DNA of 64,000 nucleotides from CAVWXT01 sp963759115 (GTDB lineage Bacteria > Planctomycetota > Planctomycetia > Pirellulales > Thermoguttaceae). The stretch is from contig CAVWXT010000002.1 of the NCBI GenBank assembly GCA_963759115.1, positions 496,001 to 560,000 on the forward strand, in the 5' to 3' direction. A model generated the notes under the pieces. The model saw nothing but the letters and a program-made list of their open reading frames with translations. It ran no database searches and was not told where the DNA came from. A program made the position numbers and the translations under genes. This document shows positions 54,028 to 62,713 of the stretch, piece after piece. Numbering within the stretch: position 1 is the first letter of the stretch; each line of letters begins with the position of its first letter.

Positions 54028-55035
54028 ATGTCTACGCAAATCGTCCTCTGCTACCCCGTTGAAGCGAAACACATCGAGCAAATCGCCGCCGCCATGCCGG
54101 AGGCCGAAATCATCGACGCCGGCCAGCAGCGAATCGCCGAGGAGCTGTTTCGGGCCGACATCTTCTGCGGTCATGCCAAAGTGCCGGTCGATTGGGACGG
54201 CGTGGTGCGGCAGGGCCGCCTGCGGTGGATTCAGTCGTCCGCCGCCGGCATGGACCATTGCCTGGTCCCCTCGGTGATCGAGTCGGACATCGTGGTGACC
54301 AGTGCCTCGGGCGTGCTGGCCGATCAGGTGGCCGAACACACGATCGCGCTGGTGACGGGCTGGTGCCGCAGCCTGCCCACGTTCTTCGTGCGCCAGCAGA
54401 AGAAGGAGTTCATCCGCCGCCCCACCCGCGACCTGACGCGCAGCACGGTGGGCATCGTGGGCCTTGGCGGCGACGGCCGGCGGTTGGCTCGAGTTGCTCA
54501 GGCCTTCGACACTCGCATCCTGGCCACCGACATGTTCCCGGTCGACAAGCCGGACGGCGTCGAGGCCCTTTGGCCGGCCGATCGGCTGGACGACCTGCTG
54601 GCGGCTGTCGGATATTCGTCGTGCTGTGCCTGCCGCTGAACGACTCTACCCGCGGCATCATCAACGCGGCGAAGTTGGCGAAGATGAAGCCGGGACGCCC
54701 TGCTGGTCAATGTGGCCCGCGGGGCGATGGTGGTGACCGACGACCTGGTGGCCGCGCTGGAAAGCGGCCAACTGGCCGGCGCGGTGATGGACGTGACCGA
54801 CCCCGAGCCGCTGCCGCCGGAGAGCCGGCTCTGGGAGATGCCCAACGTGATCATCACCCCGCACGTGGGCGGGCAGAGCAGTTGGCGGATCGACAACATG
54901 ACCCATCTGTTTTGCCGCAATCTGCGGCGGTGGCGGGCGGGCCTGCCGCTGGTGAACTACCTGTCCGACAAGCGGCTGGGCTTTCCCATCCGCGGCGGCG
55001 GATACCCACTGTGGGGTGAAACGGTCCAGCCATGA
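54028..55035 (+). CDS. D-isomer-specific 2-hydroxyacid dehydrogenase (two frameshifts)
   Basis: About 336 residues of the D-2-hydroxyacid dehydrogenase family. Catalytic-domain start (IVLCYPVEAKHIEQIAAAMP), then substrate-loop region WIQSSAAGMDHCL, the NAD-binding motif VGIVGLGGDGRRLARVA, the catalytic arginine in LVNVARGAMV, the acidic residue in VMDVTDPEPLP and the catalytic histidine in IITPHVGGQSS. Breaks near 54615 and 54700 are single-base. Substrate is not deducible; the GLGGDGRR variant is a subgroup found in several phyla. Confidence 0.87.
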
Positions 55036-55114
55036 CGGACTGGACGGCCAAGCGGGCGAGAAGCTAAAATGGAGGTGGTAGAGTTCTCGAAAGAGAGACG
55101 CACGAGGTGGCGCG

Positions 55115-55336
55115 ATGAATGTCGAGGTGCTGACAGGGTCCAAGCAGGAGATCGCCGAGGGCGTCGCCCGAATCCGCGGCGACGTTCGCGAGGCGATCGT
55201 GTTCGTCGAAGAGCTATCCGATACGGCCCGTTCTCAAGGCGAAGACATCTTCGCTGAAATGGAGCCTTTCACGGTAAGCGTCGGCGACGTTGATTACTCG
55301 CGTGAAGCGCTCTACAGTCGGATGGAAGGGGAATGA
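55115..55336 (+). CDS. Putative antitoxin of the PIN toxin
   Basis: 73 residues, acidic (EEL, EDIFAEME), mostly helical, followed by a ATGA overlap with the PIN gene. GAGGTGGCGCG precedes the ATG. Size, charge and position are those of a VapB-like antitoxin, but the sequence is not recognisable as a known DNA-binding class. It may represent a distinct antitoxin family seen in planctomycetes. Confidence 0.65.
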   Translation: MNVEVLTGSKQEIAEGVARIRGDVREAIVFVEELSDTARSQGEDIFAEMEPFTVSVGDVDYSREALYSRMEGE

Positions 55337-55779
55337 TCCTCCTCGACACCAATCTGCTCGGGCGGATAACCGACTCGGCCGATCCGCAGTGCCCCCTCGC
55401 TCGCCGGGCAATCCACGCGCTGCTGGCCAAGCGCGAACGCCTCATTGTTACTCCCCAGAATCTCTACGAATTTTGGGCCGTGGCTACGCGAAAACCCGGC
55501 CCGCCACCGGCTGGCCAGAACGGGCTGGGCATGACGCCCGAGCGGGCCAGCCAATGGCTGCGATTCTTCCAGCGGCGATTCACGCTCCTGCCCGATCGCG
55601 AGGACTTGCTCGCTCGCTGGCACGATCTGGTCAGGACGCTCGGCATAAGGGGCCTCCGGTCGTACGACGCGCGACTTGTGGCGGCCATGCAGAGCTATGG
55701 GATCGCCCGACTCCTCACCTTCAACGCAGATCACTTCAGAGGCTTGCCGGTAACGCTCATGGATCCGGCGTCTTTGTGA
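55333..55779 (+). CDS. PIN-domain ribonuclease, VapC-like toxin
   Basis: 148 residues. PIN motif acidic residues: LLDTNLLG (Asp5 region), the glutamate in NLYEFWAVA, SYDARLVAAMQSYG and TFNADHFRG. Known VapC toxins cut RNA, typically initiator tRNA or rRNA loops; the target here is unknown. The ATG overlaps the antitoxin stop by four bases, so the pair is translated together. Complete and unbroken. Confidence 0.85.
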   Translation: MILLDTNLLGRITDSADPQCPLARRAIHALLAKRERLIVTPQNLYEFWAVATRKPGPPPAGQNGLGMTPERASQWLRFFQRRFTLLPDREDLLARWHDLVRTLGIRGLRSYDARLVAAMQSYGIARLLTFNADHFRGLPVTLMDPASL

Positions 55780-55962
55780 TCGTGATCGGGCGGGGCACCG
55801 GCGGGAGGAGCGGCGCGATCGGCTGCCTTGGCGAAACGGCACGCCCGTCAAACGTGGGAAAATGGGCGAATCGTGCAAACCATAGCGGTCTGGACGCCCA
55901 GCCCGCCGAGGAGCTAGAATGGGGCCGCAATCAGCCATCCCGGCACCAAGGACGACCCATCC

Positions 55963-57072
55963 ATGACGACGACTTTTCTGGAGGGCAGCGCAACGCGAAC
56001 GTGGGGGGGGCACGACTCCACACGCTGTCCCGGCGAGTTGCTCGACCGCTACCAACAGATCCTCGAGGAACAACGCCTGAACTGGACCGAACACCATCGG
56101 TTGATCAGTCTGTTGGGCTCGGGGGGACAGGGAGTGGTCTATCTGAGCGAACGCCGCGGCACCGACAACTTCACGCTGCCGGTGGCGCTTAAGATCTTCT
56201 CTCCCGAGCGTTACGAAGACGAGCGGTCGTACGACGAGGCCATGGCGCGGATGGCCCAGGTTGCGGCCCGCGTGGCCCAAATCCAGCAGGACAACCTATT
56301 GGACGTCCACAATTGGGTGGATCGCAGCCGCATCCGCATGATGGAAATGGAGTGGGTCGACGGCTACGACCTTTCCCGGCTGTTGACGCGCAAGATGCTC
56401 GAACACGTGCAGCAACGCGTCAGCAACAAGCGCTGGAACTACATCAACCAGGTAATCGTCACGGCCGGGCCGACGCAGCCCCGCGTCAAGCCGGGCATCG
56501 CCATCGCCATCATCCGCGACTGCCTGGCGGGGCTGGCGGCCCTGCACCGCGAAGGCATCGTCCACGGCGATATGAAGCCGTCGAACATCATGCTCAAGCG
56601 GACCGGCAACGCCAAGATCGTGGACCTCGGTTCGGCCTTCGACTTCGAGAAGCCGCCGACGCGGCGGACCTGCACGCCCACCTACGCCGCGCCGGAAGTG
56701 CTCGACGGCGGCGAGAGCTCGCCCCGCAGCGACCTGGCCAGTCTGGGCTACGTGTTGATCGAGATGCTCGCCGGCACGCCCCCCTTCGCCGGGCTCACGA
56801 GCTACCGCGATCTGTTGGAGGCCAAGCGGTTTCTGGCCCAGCGGCTGCCGCACGTCCTGCCCAGCGAAGTGACGTGCAACGAGTTGCTGATGAGTTTTTG
56901 CCGCGGCCTCATCGCGCCCGATCCGACACGGCGATTCCCCAGCGCCGAGGCGGCCGACCTCGTGAAGGAAGGGGCCGCCAGTTTCCACCGCCAGCTCATC
57001 AAGGGCGACCTGGCCAGCGAATACGACAACGAAATCCGGCTGTGGCTGGAAGAGCTGAAGGACCTCGACTAG
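55963..57072 (+). CDS. Eukaryote-type serine/threonine protein kinase
   Basis: 369 residues, no transmembrane segment. Glycine-rich loop LLGSGGQGVVY (about residues 51-61), VALKIF lysine, catalytic loop IVHGDMKPSNIMLK (catalytic Asp and Lys present, HRD replaced by HGD) and activation segment start VDLGSAFDF (DFG replaced by DLG). TYAAPEVLDG and the later SDLASLGYVLIEMLAGTPPF fit the C-lobe. An extra segment in the N-lobe/C-lobe junction (QQRVSNKRWNYINQV) is not standard. AAGGACGACC lies before the ATG. Target is unknown. Confidence 0.9.
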   Translation: MTTTFLEGSATRTWGGHDSTRCPGELLDRYQQILEEQRLNWTEHHRLISLLGSGGQGVVYLSERRGTDNFTLPVALKIFSPERYEDERSYDEAMARMAQVAARVAQIQQDNLLDVHNWVDRSRIRMMEMEWVDGYDLSRLLTRKMLEHVQQRVSNKRWNYINQVIVTAGPTQPRVKPGIAIAIIRDCLAGLAALHREGIVHGDMKPSNIMLKRTGNAKIVDLGSAFDFEKPPTRRTCTPTYAAPEVLDGGESSPRSDLASLGYVLIEMLAGTPPFAGLTSYRDLLEAKRFLAQRLPHVLPSEVTCNELLMSFCRGLIAPDPTRRFPSAEAADLVKEGAASFHRQLIKGDLASEYDNEIRLWLEELKDLD

Positions 57073-57264
57073 CGCGGCGATGCACAGGCGCGGGTGCTTG
57101 TGAGCGGGGTGCGGTTCACTGGGTTGCGTTGGCGTGGTGAGACGGCGTAACATAGCTATCATGCGGAAGCTTGGCCACATCACCCCGTCCGTCCAAGTTC
57201 AACATTCTTGTTGAAATTCGGTGCAATAGGACGTCGTTTGGGACGACCAGACAAGTGAAGTCAA

Positions 57265-57783
57265 ATGACCAACGCCACCAATAAATGGCTTCGGCTGATG
57301 CTTGCGTTGGGGCTTATGACTTGCTGGGTCGGGTGTGACCAAGCTAGCAAACACATTGCCACGGAGACGCTTTCTGGCAAGCCGCCGCAATCGTATTTCT
57401 CTAACGTCTTTCGCCTTGAATACGCCTTGAACCCGGGTGGTTTTCTCAGCCTGGGCGGCAACCTTACGCCCCAACTTCGCTTCTGGGTTTTCGCTGTTCT
57501 TAACGTGCTGCTCCTTTTGGGAACCCTCTCTGTGCTCGTTGCCAGATGGAACATGCATCTCTTCAGGTTCGTAGCCGTCGTCCTTATCGTAGCCGGCGGT
57601 TTTGGAAACCTGATTGACCGCGTACGTAATAACGGGCTTGTCACCGATTTTGTCAATCTTGGCATCGGGCCGCTGCGCACGGGGATTTTCAATGTCGCGG
57701 ATGTCGCGCTGACTACCGGTGCGTTGGTACTGCTGATTATGAGTCGCGGCAAGCAGGTCGCCCAACAGGTGCATACTCGCTGA
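57265..57783 (+). CDS. lspA: Lipoprotein signal peptidase
   Basis: Aspartic protease that cleaves lipoprotein signal peptides after lipidation. 172 residues, four hydrophobic helices. Catalytic motifs: GNLIDRVRNNGLVTDFVN with one catalytic Asp, and FNVADVALTTG with the other. The N-terminal segment VGCDQASKHIATETL and the NPGGFLSLGG box match the family. It fits the lipoproteins encoded nearby (adaptor, Wza-like, Cys-rich lipoprotein). No strong ribosome-binding site was seen. Confidence 0.93.
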   Translation: MTNATNKWLRLMLALGLMTCWVGCDQASKHIATETLSGKPPQSYFSNVFRLEYALNPGGFLSLGGNLTPQLRFWVFAVLNVLLLLGTLSVLVARWNMHLFRFVAVVLIVAGGFGNLIDRVRNNGLVTDFVNLGIGPLRTGIFNVADVALTTGALVLLIMSRGKQVAQQVHTR

Positions 57784-57876
57784 GCCCACTTCGCGGGATA
57801 GTTGCGCCGTCGGGTGTGCCCAACGTCGCGCGAGCGGAAGACTTCCCATCTGATTAGATCACTACGCTAGTCGCCC

Positions 57877-59766
57877 ATGTATCGCAACCTTCGCGAGTGC
57901 GTCAATGACCTGGAAGCAACCGGGCAACTGGTGCGAATCGACGCGCCGGTCGACGCCAACCTCGAAGCGGCCGAGATTCAGCGGCGGGTGTTTCGCGCGG
58001 GCGGGCCGGCCTTGTACTTCTCCCGTGTCGCGGGCTGCCGCTTCCCCATGCTGGGCAACCTCTTCGGCACCATGTCGCGGGTTCGGTATCTTTTTCGCGA
58101 TTCGCTGGAGCGGTTGCAGCAACTGGTCGCCCTGCAAGTTGATCCGGCCGATCTGATGCGCCGGCCCCGGTTGTACTTCAAAACACCTTGGACGGCCCTG
58201 TTGACGCGGCCGCGGAAGGTCCAGACAGGGCCGGTGCTGGCCTGCGAAACCACGCTGGGCCAACTGCCGCAACTGAAATCCTGGTCCGACGACGGCGGGG
58301 CCTACGTCACCTTGCCGCAAGTCTATACCGAAGACCCCGACCGGTCCGGCCTGGCCCACGGCAACCTGGGGATGTACCGCGTGCAGCTTTCCGGCGGGCA
58401 ATACGAGCCGGACCGCGAAGTGGGCCTGCACTACCAGATCCACCGGGGAATCGCCGCTCACCATGCCGCGGCCTTGCGGCGGGGCGAGATGCTGCGGGTC
58501 AACGTGTTTGTGGGCGGGCCGCCCGCGATGACCGTGGCCGCCGTCATGCCCCTGCCGGAAGGGATGTGCGAGCTGGCCCTGGCCGGCGTGCTCGGGCGGC
58601 GGCGCGTGCCGATGATCTGCCGCAGCGGCGAACTGCCCATCCACGCCGAGGCCGATTTCTGCATCACGGGGCAGATCGACCCGTCGCGGTTGAAGCCCGA
58701 GGGCCCGTTCGGCGATCACTTGGGCTACTACAGCCTGGCGCACGAGTTCCCGGTGATGCGCGTCGAGCACGTGTATCATCGGCCCGACGCAATCTGGCCG
58801 TTTACCGTGGTCGGCCGCCCGCCGCAAGAGGACTCGATCTTCGGCCAACTGATCCACGAACTGGTCGGGCCGGTGATTCCGAAGCACATACCGGGCGTGC
58901 GGGCGGTCCATGCCGTGGACGCCGCCGGAGTGCATCCGCTGCTGCTGGCCATCGGCAGCGAACGCTACGTGCCCTACGAGGACCGCCGCCAGCCACGGGA
59001 ACTGCTCACGTTGGCCAATGCCCTGCTGGGTCACGGGCAGTTGTCGCTGGCCAAGTACCTGTGGATCGTCGCCGCCGAGGACAACCCCGAGTTGGACGTT
59101 CGTGACGTCCCGCAATTCTTCCGCCACGTGTTGGAGCGGGTCGATTGGCGGCGCGATCTGCATTTTCAGACGTGTACCACGATCGACACGCTCGACTACA
59201 GCGCCGGTCGGCTGAATGAGGGCTCGAAACTTGTGATCGCGGCGGCCGGCCCACCGCTGCGACCCTTGCCGGCCACTTGCGACAGCCGGTTGGTGCTGCC
59301 CGAGGACCTGGGATTTAGGGACGCCCGTGTGGTGCTGCCGGGAGTATTGGTGGTCGAAGGGCCACCGTATTCCCGCTCCCCTCGCCCGACCAACCTTCGG
59401 TCGGTGCCCGGAGAGGGGCCGGGGGTGAGGGCGGCCGATTCGGCGATCGAGCAATTCTGCAGCCGCTACAATCGGCACGACGCGATCAACGGCTTTCCGC
59501 TGGTGGTGGTGGCCGATCGCAGCGATTTTGCCGCGGGCACGCTGGAAAACTTCCTTTGGACTACCTTCACGCGGAGCAATCCGGCCTCGGACATCTACGG
59601 GATCGAGGCGTTTTGCCGAGATAAACACTGGGGCTGCAGCGGACCGTTGGTGATCGACGCCCGGAGCAAGCCGCACCATGCTCCGCCGCTGGTCGAGGAC
59701 CCGGCCGTGACGCGGCGCGTCAACGCGCTGGCGGCGCCAGGCGGCCCGCTGCACGGGATCATTTGA
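57877..59766 (+). CDS. UbiD-family decarboxylase with in-frame repeat insertion
   Basis: 629 residues in one open frame, of the prenylated-FMN-dependent UbiD (de)carboxylase family. N-terminal ECVNDLEATGQLVRIDAPVD, then LGNLFGTMSRV. The central domain has GNLGMYRVQLS, LHYQIHRGI, and GQIDPSRLKPEGPFGDHLGYY, which includes active-site residues of the family. The C-terminal domain ends DIYGIEAFCRDKHWGCSGPL. A 22-residue stretch at about 499-520 is translated from a palindromic repeat (see 59371-59436) and interrupts the linker before the C-terminal region. The enzyme needs a UbiX-type flavin prenyltransferase, not seen here. Substrate is unknown. Confidence 0.88.
   Translation: MYRNLRECVNDLEATGQLVRIDAPVDANLEAAEIQRRVFRAGGPALYFSRVAGCRFPMLGNLFGTMSRVRYLFRDSLERLQQLVALQVDPADLMRRPRLYFKTPWTALLTRPRKVQTGPVLACETTLGQLPQLKSWSDDGGAYVTLPQVYTEDPDRSGLAHGNLGMYRVQLSGGQYEPDREVGLHYQIHRGIAAHHAAALRRGEMLRVNVFVGGPPAMTVAAVMPLPEGMCELALAGVLGRRRVPMICRSGELPIHAEADFCITGQIDPSRLKPEGPFGDHLGYYSLAHEFPVMRVEHVYHRPDAIWPFTVVGRPPQEDSIFGQLIHELVGPVIPKHIPGVRAVHAVDAAGVHPLLLAIGSERYVPYEDRRQPRELLTLANALLGHGQLSLAKYLWIVAAEDNPELDVRDVPQFFRHVLERVDWRRDLHFQTCTTIDTLDYSAGRLNEGSKLVIAAAGPPLRPLPATCDSRLVLPEDLGFRDARVVLPGVLVVEGPPYSRSPRPTNLRSVPGEGPGVRAADSAIEQFCSRYNRHDAINGFPLVVVADRSDFAAGTLENFLWTTFTRSNPASDIYGIEAFCRDKHWGCSGPLVIDARSKPHHAPPLVEDPAVTRRVNALAAPGGPLHGII
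59371..59436. repeat. Palindromic repeat inserted in frame in ubiD
   Basis: 66 bases: CTCCCCTCGCCCGACCAACC (from 59376), 24-base palindrome copy 3 (59388-59411), then GAGAGGGGCCGGGGGTGAGG. Length is a multiple of three and there is no stop in the ubiD frame. The same words occur inside actB near 34640. Confidence 0.8.
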
Positions 59767-59771
59767 TATCC

Positions 59772-59918
59772 GGAAAAGAAGATGGGGGAAAGGAAAATGA
59801 GTGACAATGAAAGGTTCAATAGGGATAGGCGACTGTGGCGAGTTACGTCTTTTCGCTGTTGGCCCTCGTATAGCTGATAGCTGACTTCGTCATCTTCCTT
59901 TCCCCCATTTTCCTTTCC
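59772..59918. repeat. Inverted repeat upstream of the GxxExxY gene
   Basis: Arms 59772-59800 (GGAAAAGAAGATGGGGGAAA...) and 59890-59918 pair as inverted copies with two mismatches. It sits between ubiD and the GxxExxY gene. A related element lies on the other side of that gene. Confidence 0.75.
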
Positions 59919-59931
59919 AGAAAGACAAGCC

Positions 59932-60723
59932 ATGCCGATTCACCTTGGAGCCGAGATGCGTCGCATGGATGACGAGGAATACAAGGCTTGCGTCTACGAG
60001 GCGATGCGTTACATCTTCGATGTCCAGCGCGACCTTGGGCGATTGTTCCACGAGAAGATCTACCAGCGCGAGGCGGCCTTTCGCATCCCCGGGGCTCAGC
60101 GCGAGGTGTCTATCGAGGCGCGGTTTGAGGGCTTCTGCAAGCTATACTACCTTGATCTTCTGGTTGGCGGCGGCGCGATCTTCGAGATGAAAGCCGCGGA
60201 ATCGCTTTCCGAGCGGCACCGGCGGCAGTTGCTGCACTACCTGTTTCTCACCGGCCTGCCACACGGCAAACTGGTGAATCTTCGGCCAGAGCGAGTCGGA
60301 CACGAGTTCGTCAACAACTGCTTGAGCCTCTCGGACCGCACCTCGTTTCAGGTGTCCGGCGATGGTTGGGAAGAACTCGAAACGACGCGATTGCAGGAAG
60401 GCATGACTGCTGCCCTTCGCGATTGGGGGACGGGCCTGGACTTGCGGTTGTACGAGGAAGTCGCCTTGCACTTGTGCGGTCAGCCGCCGGATGCCGAAAC
60501 GGACGTTGCGATCCGACTGAACGGGCGCTTCCTGGGTCCACAACGCATGCCGTTGGCTGCGCCGGGCGTCGCATTGCGAATTACGGCCCTGCCAGCCAAG
60601 CAACATGCGCGATACCGGGCCGATCTGCAACAGTTCCTCGATCACACCGATCTCCGCGCCGTTCAGTGGATCAATATCACTCGGCCCATCGTCGAATTCA
60701 CGAGTGTGAGAAGAGCGGGATGA
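59932..60723 (+). CDS. GxxExxY-type protein with extra C-terminal domain
   Basis: 263 residues. The N-terminal third has the GxxExxY-like helix (DLGRLFHEKIYQREAAF), then a PD-(D/E)XK-like core: YYLDLLVGGGAIFEMKAAE followed by RRQLLHYLFLTGLPHGKLVNL. These give the Asp and Glu-x-Lys of a nuclease-like fold. The second half (about residues 125-263) is an added domain not recognised. Most proteins of this family are about 125 residues, so this is a long variant. It lies between two palindromic elements of one family and shows no link to its neighbours. Confidence 0.75.
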   Translation: MPIHLGAEMRRMDDEEYKACVYEAMRYIFDVQRDLGRLFHEKIYQREAAFRIPGAQREVSIEARFEGFCKLYYLDLLVGGGAIFEMKAAESLSERHRRQLLHYLFLTGLPHGKLVNLRPERVGHEFVNNCLSLSDRTSFQVSGDGWEELETTRLQEGMTAALRDWGTGLDLRLYEEVALHLCGQPPDAETDVAIRLNGRFLGPQRMPLAAPGVALRITALPAKQHARYRADLQQFLDHTDLRAVQWINITRPIVEFTSVRRAG

Positions 60724-60857
60724 AGGAAAGGAAGATGAGGGAAAGGAAAATGAGTGACGGGAAAGTGTGTTATAGTGGGTGTTTACGGTCTGCTCGTTGC
60801 GAGTTTGTTTGTGAGCGTTCGTCGCTTCATCTTCCTTTCCGCCATATTCCTTTCACC
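60722..60857. repeat. Inverted repeat downstream of the GxxExxY gene
   Basis: Arms GAAGGAAAGGAAGATGAGGG (60722-60754) and the inverted CTTCATCTTCCTTTCCGCCA (60825-60857). Shares GGAAAGGAAAATGAGTGAC with the element at 59772 (59789-59805 and 60741-60758). The left arm begins at the stop of the GxxExxY gene, and the right arm ends just before the prepilin peptidase gene. Confidence 0.7.
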
Positions 60858-60875
60858 ATCTAATCGCTGATTTCC

Positions 60876-61667
60876 ATGTCTCCTCTCGGCTTGCCAATCT
60901 GGTTGATGGTGTTCTGGCTGTTCGCGGTCGGCGGGTGCGTCGGCAGTTTCTTGAACGTGGTGGTGTACCGGCTGCCGCTGGGAATCAGCCTGGTTTATCC
61001 GCCCTCGCACTGTCCGAAGTGTGGGAAACACATTCCGTGGTACGACAACGTGCCGATCTTCGGCTGGATCATGTTGCGGGGCCGCTGCCGGCAGTGCCAC
61101 AATCCGATCTCCGCCCGCTATCCGATCGTGGAAGCCATTACGGCCGCGATGTTCGGACTGCTGGCAGTCGCCGAGTTGAATCAGCTTACCACCACCTACC
61201 CGTTTCACATGCTGCTGCTATGTACGCTGATTTGCGCGGGTCTGATCGAGTACGATGGCAATCGGCCACCAGCGAAGCTGTTTGTGCCGGCATTCATCGT
61301 GGGCGCTTTGATGCCGCTTATCTGGCCCGCGCTGCGGTGGCTGCCGGCACGAGGACTAACTCCGGCTTCGCTCGATGGAATGGTCGACGGTCTGGCTGGG
61401 TTGGCCGCGGGCGCCCTGTTGGGCGGCCTCGCTTGGGGAACGCTGACCGCGGAGAAGCCGAAGGGGTTGGCGCTCGGCCTGGTCGGCGTGGGTCTGTTCC
61501 TCGGCTGGCAGGCGGTTCTGGTGATCGCTGCCGTCACCGCGCTATTGATTGCGCCAATGTGGCTTCCCGAGCACGTCTCGCCGCGTCTGCGTGTTCCCAG
61601 CAGTATCGTGCTTGGCTTGGTCACGTTAGGTTTGATCGTTGTCTGCGCGAGGCTTGTCTCTTTTTAG
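60876..61667 (+). CDS. Prepilin peptidase-like protein (A24 family), second catalytic Asp absent
   Basis: 263 residues with seven or eight hydrophobic helices. The N-terminal cytoplasmic domain is canonical: GSFLNVVVYRLP, then two Cys pairs in HCPKCGK and RCRQCHN, with ISARYPIVE. In the peptidase part the first Asp region reads LICAGLIEYDGNRPP. The second, normally a G-x-G-D-x-K-like motif, reads EKPKGLALGLVGVGLFLGWQ, with no Asp. The enzyme may be inactive as peptidase, or the family may use another residue. No pilin genes are in the window. Confidence 0.85.
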   Translation: MSPLGLPIWLMVFWLFAVGGCVGSFLNVVVYRLPLGISLVYPPSHCPKCGKHIPWYDNVPIFGWIMLRGRCRQCHNPISARYPIVEAITAAMFGLLAVAELNQLTTTYPFHMLLLCTLICAGLIEYDGNRPPAKLFVPAFIVGALMPLIWPALRWLPARGLTPASLDGMVDGLAGLAAGALLGGLAWGTLTAEKPKGLALGLVGVGLFLGWQAVLVIAAVTALLIAPMWLPEHVSPRLRVPSSIVLGLVTLGLIVVCARLVSF

Positions 61668-61830
61668 CGAAATCGGATAGAATCGCGGCGTGGCGACCGT
61701 AGACTACGCACATGTTTCCCCGGACTCGGGAACTCGCCGCTTGCCAGAAAGCTCAAGGTGCTAGAGAACCCCGCGTGAGCCTTCGGCCCACCGTCCCGCC
61801 TCCTCTACTGTAAAAGAAGTCCCACCCAAC

Positions 61831-62675
61831 ATGCCCAACGATCCCGCCGCCCACCTATCGAAGATTCTCGAATCGCCCAGCTATCGCGTGGCCTACAAGG
61901 ACGTGGATTTCCTGATGCGGCCGGAGATGCGGGCCGCACGGATCGAATTGGAGTTGCTCAAGCCGGAGCTGTACCTCCGCGAGCACGACGTCCGCTCGAC
62001 GATCGTGGTTTTCGGCAGCACGCAGATCGTCGAGCCGGCGGCCGCCCGGCGGCGGCTCGACGAGGCGCGAGCAAGAACTGGCCGAAACGCCGAACGACCG
62101 GCGCCGGCAGCGGGCCGTGGCCAGGGCCGAAGCGCCTGCTGGAGCGAAGCCACTACTACGAGGCGGCCCGCGAGTTCGCCCGGCTGGTTTCCAGCACCTG
62201 CCAGATCGAGCGGTCGCGTGCGACTACGTCGATCGTCACCGGCGGCGGGCCGGGCATCATGGAGGCGGCCAACCGCGGCGCCTACGACGTGGGGGCGAAG
62301 TCGGTCGGGCTGAACATCCGCCTGCCCCACGAGCAGCAGCCCAACCCCTACATCACGCCCGACCTCTGCTTCCAGTTCCACTACTTCGCCATGCGGAAGC
62401 TGCACTTCGTCTTGCGGGCGAAGGCCCTGGTGGCGTTTCCCGGCGGCTTCGGCACGCTCGACGAACTGTTCGACGCCCTGACGCTCCGCCAGACCGGCCG
62501 CATGCAGGCCATTCCCATCATCCTCTTCGGCCGCGAATATTGGCAGCAGGTGATCGACTTCCAGTTCCTGGCCGACCAAGGAACGATCGCCGACGAGGAC
62601 CTCGACCTGTTGGACTACGCCGAAACCGCCGCAGAAGCCTGGGCGATCGTGCAGGAGGGGCGAAGGAAAGGATGA
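61831..62675 (+). CDS. LOG-family (TIGR00730-like) Rossmann-fold protein (frameshifts)
   Basis: About 280 residues. The conserved LOG motif PGGFGTLDELFDAL and the upstream GGGPGIMEAANRGA are both present. The family includes cytokinin-activating phosphoribohydrolases and nucleotide 5'-monophosphate nucleosidases; the exact role here is unknown. Frame breaks occur near 62065, 62125 and 62220. The C-terminal part reads PIILFGREYWQQVIDFQFL and then AETAAEAWAIVQEG. Direct AAGGATGA repeats follow the stop region (62660-62690). Confidence 0.82.
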
Positions 62676-62713
62676 AGGATGAAGGATGAACGGTTCACGC
62701 CGCAAGCTATTCA

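Noticed and set aside
57862..59754. 630-residue minus-strand open frame
   Set aside because: Antisense to ubiD, which has clear family motifs; the antisense product is compositionally biased.
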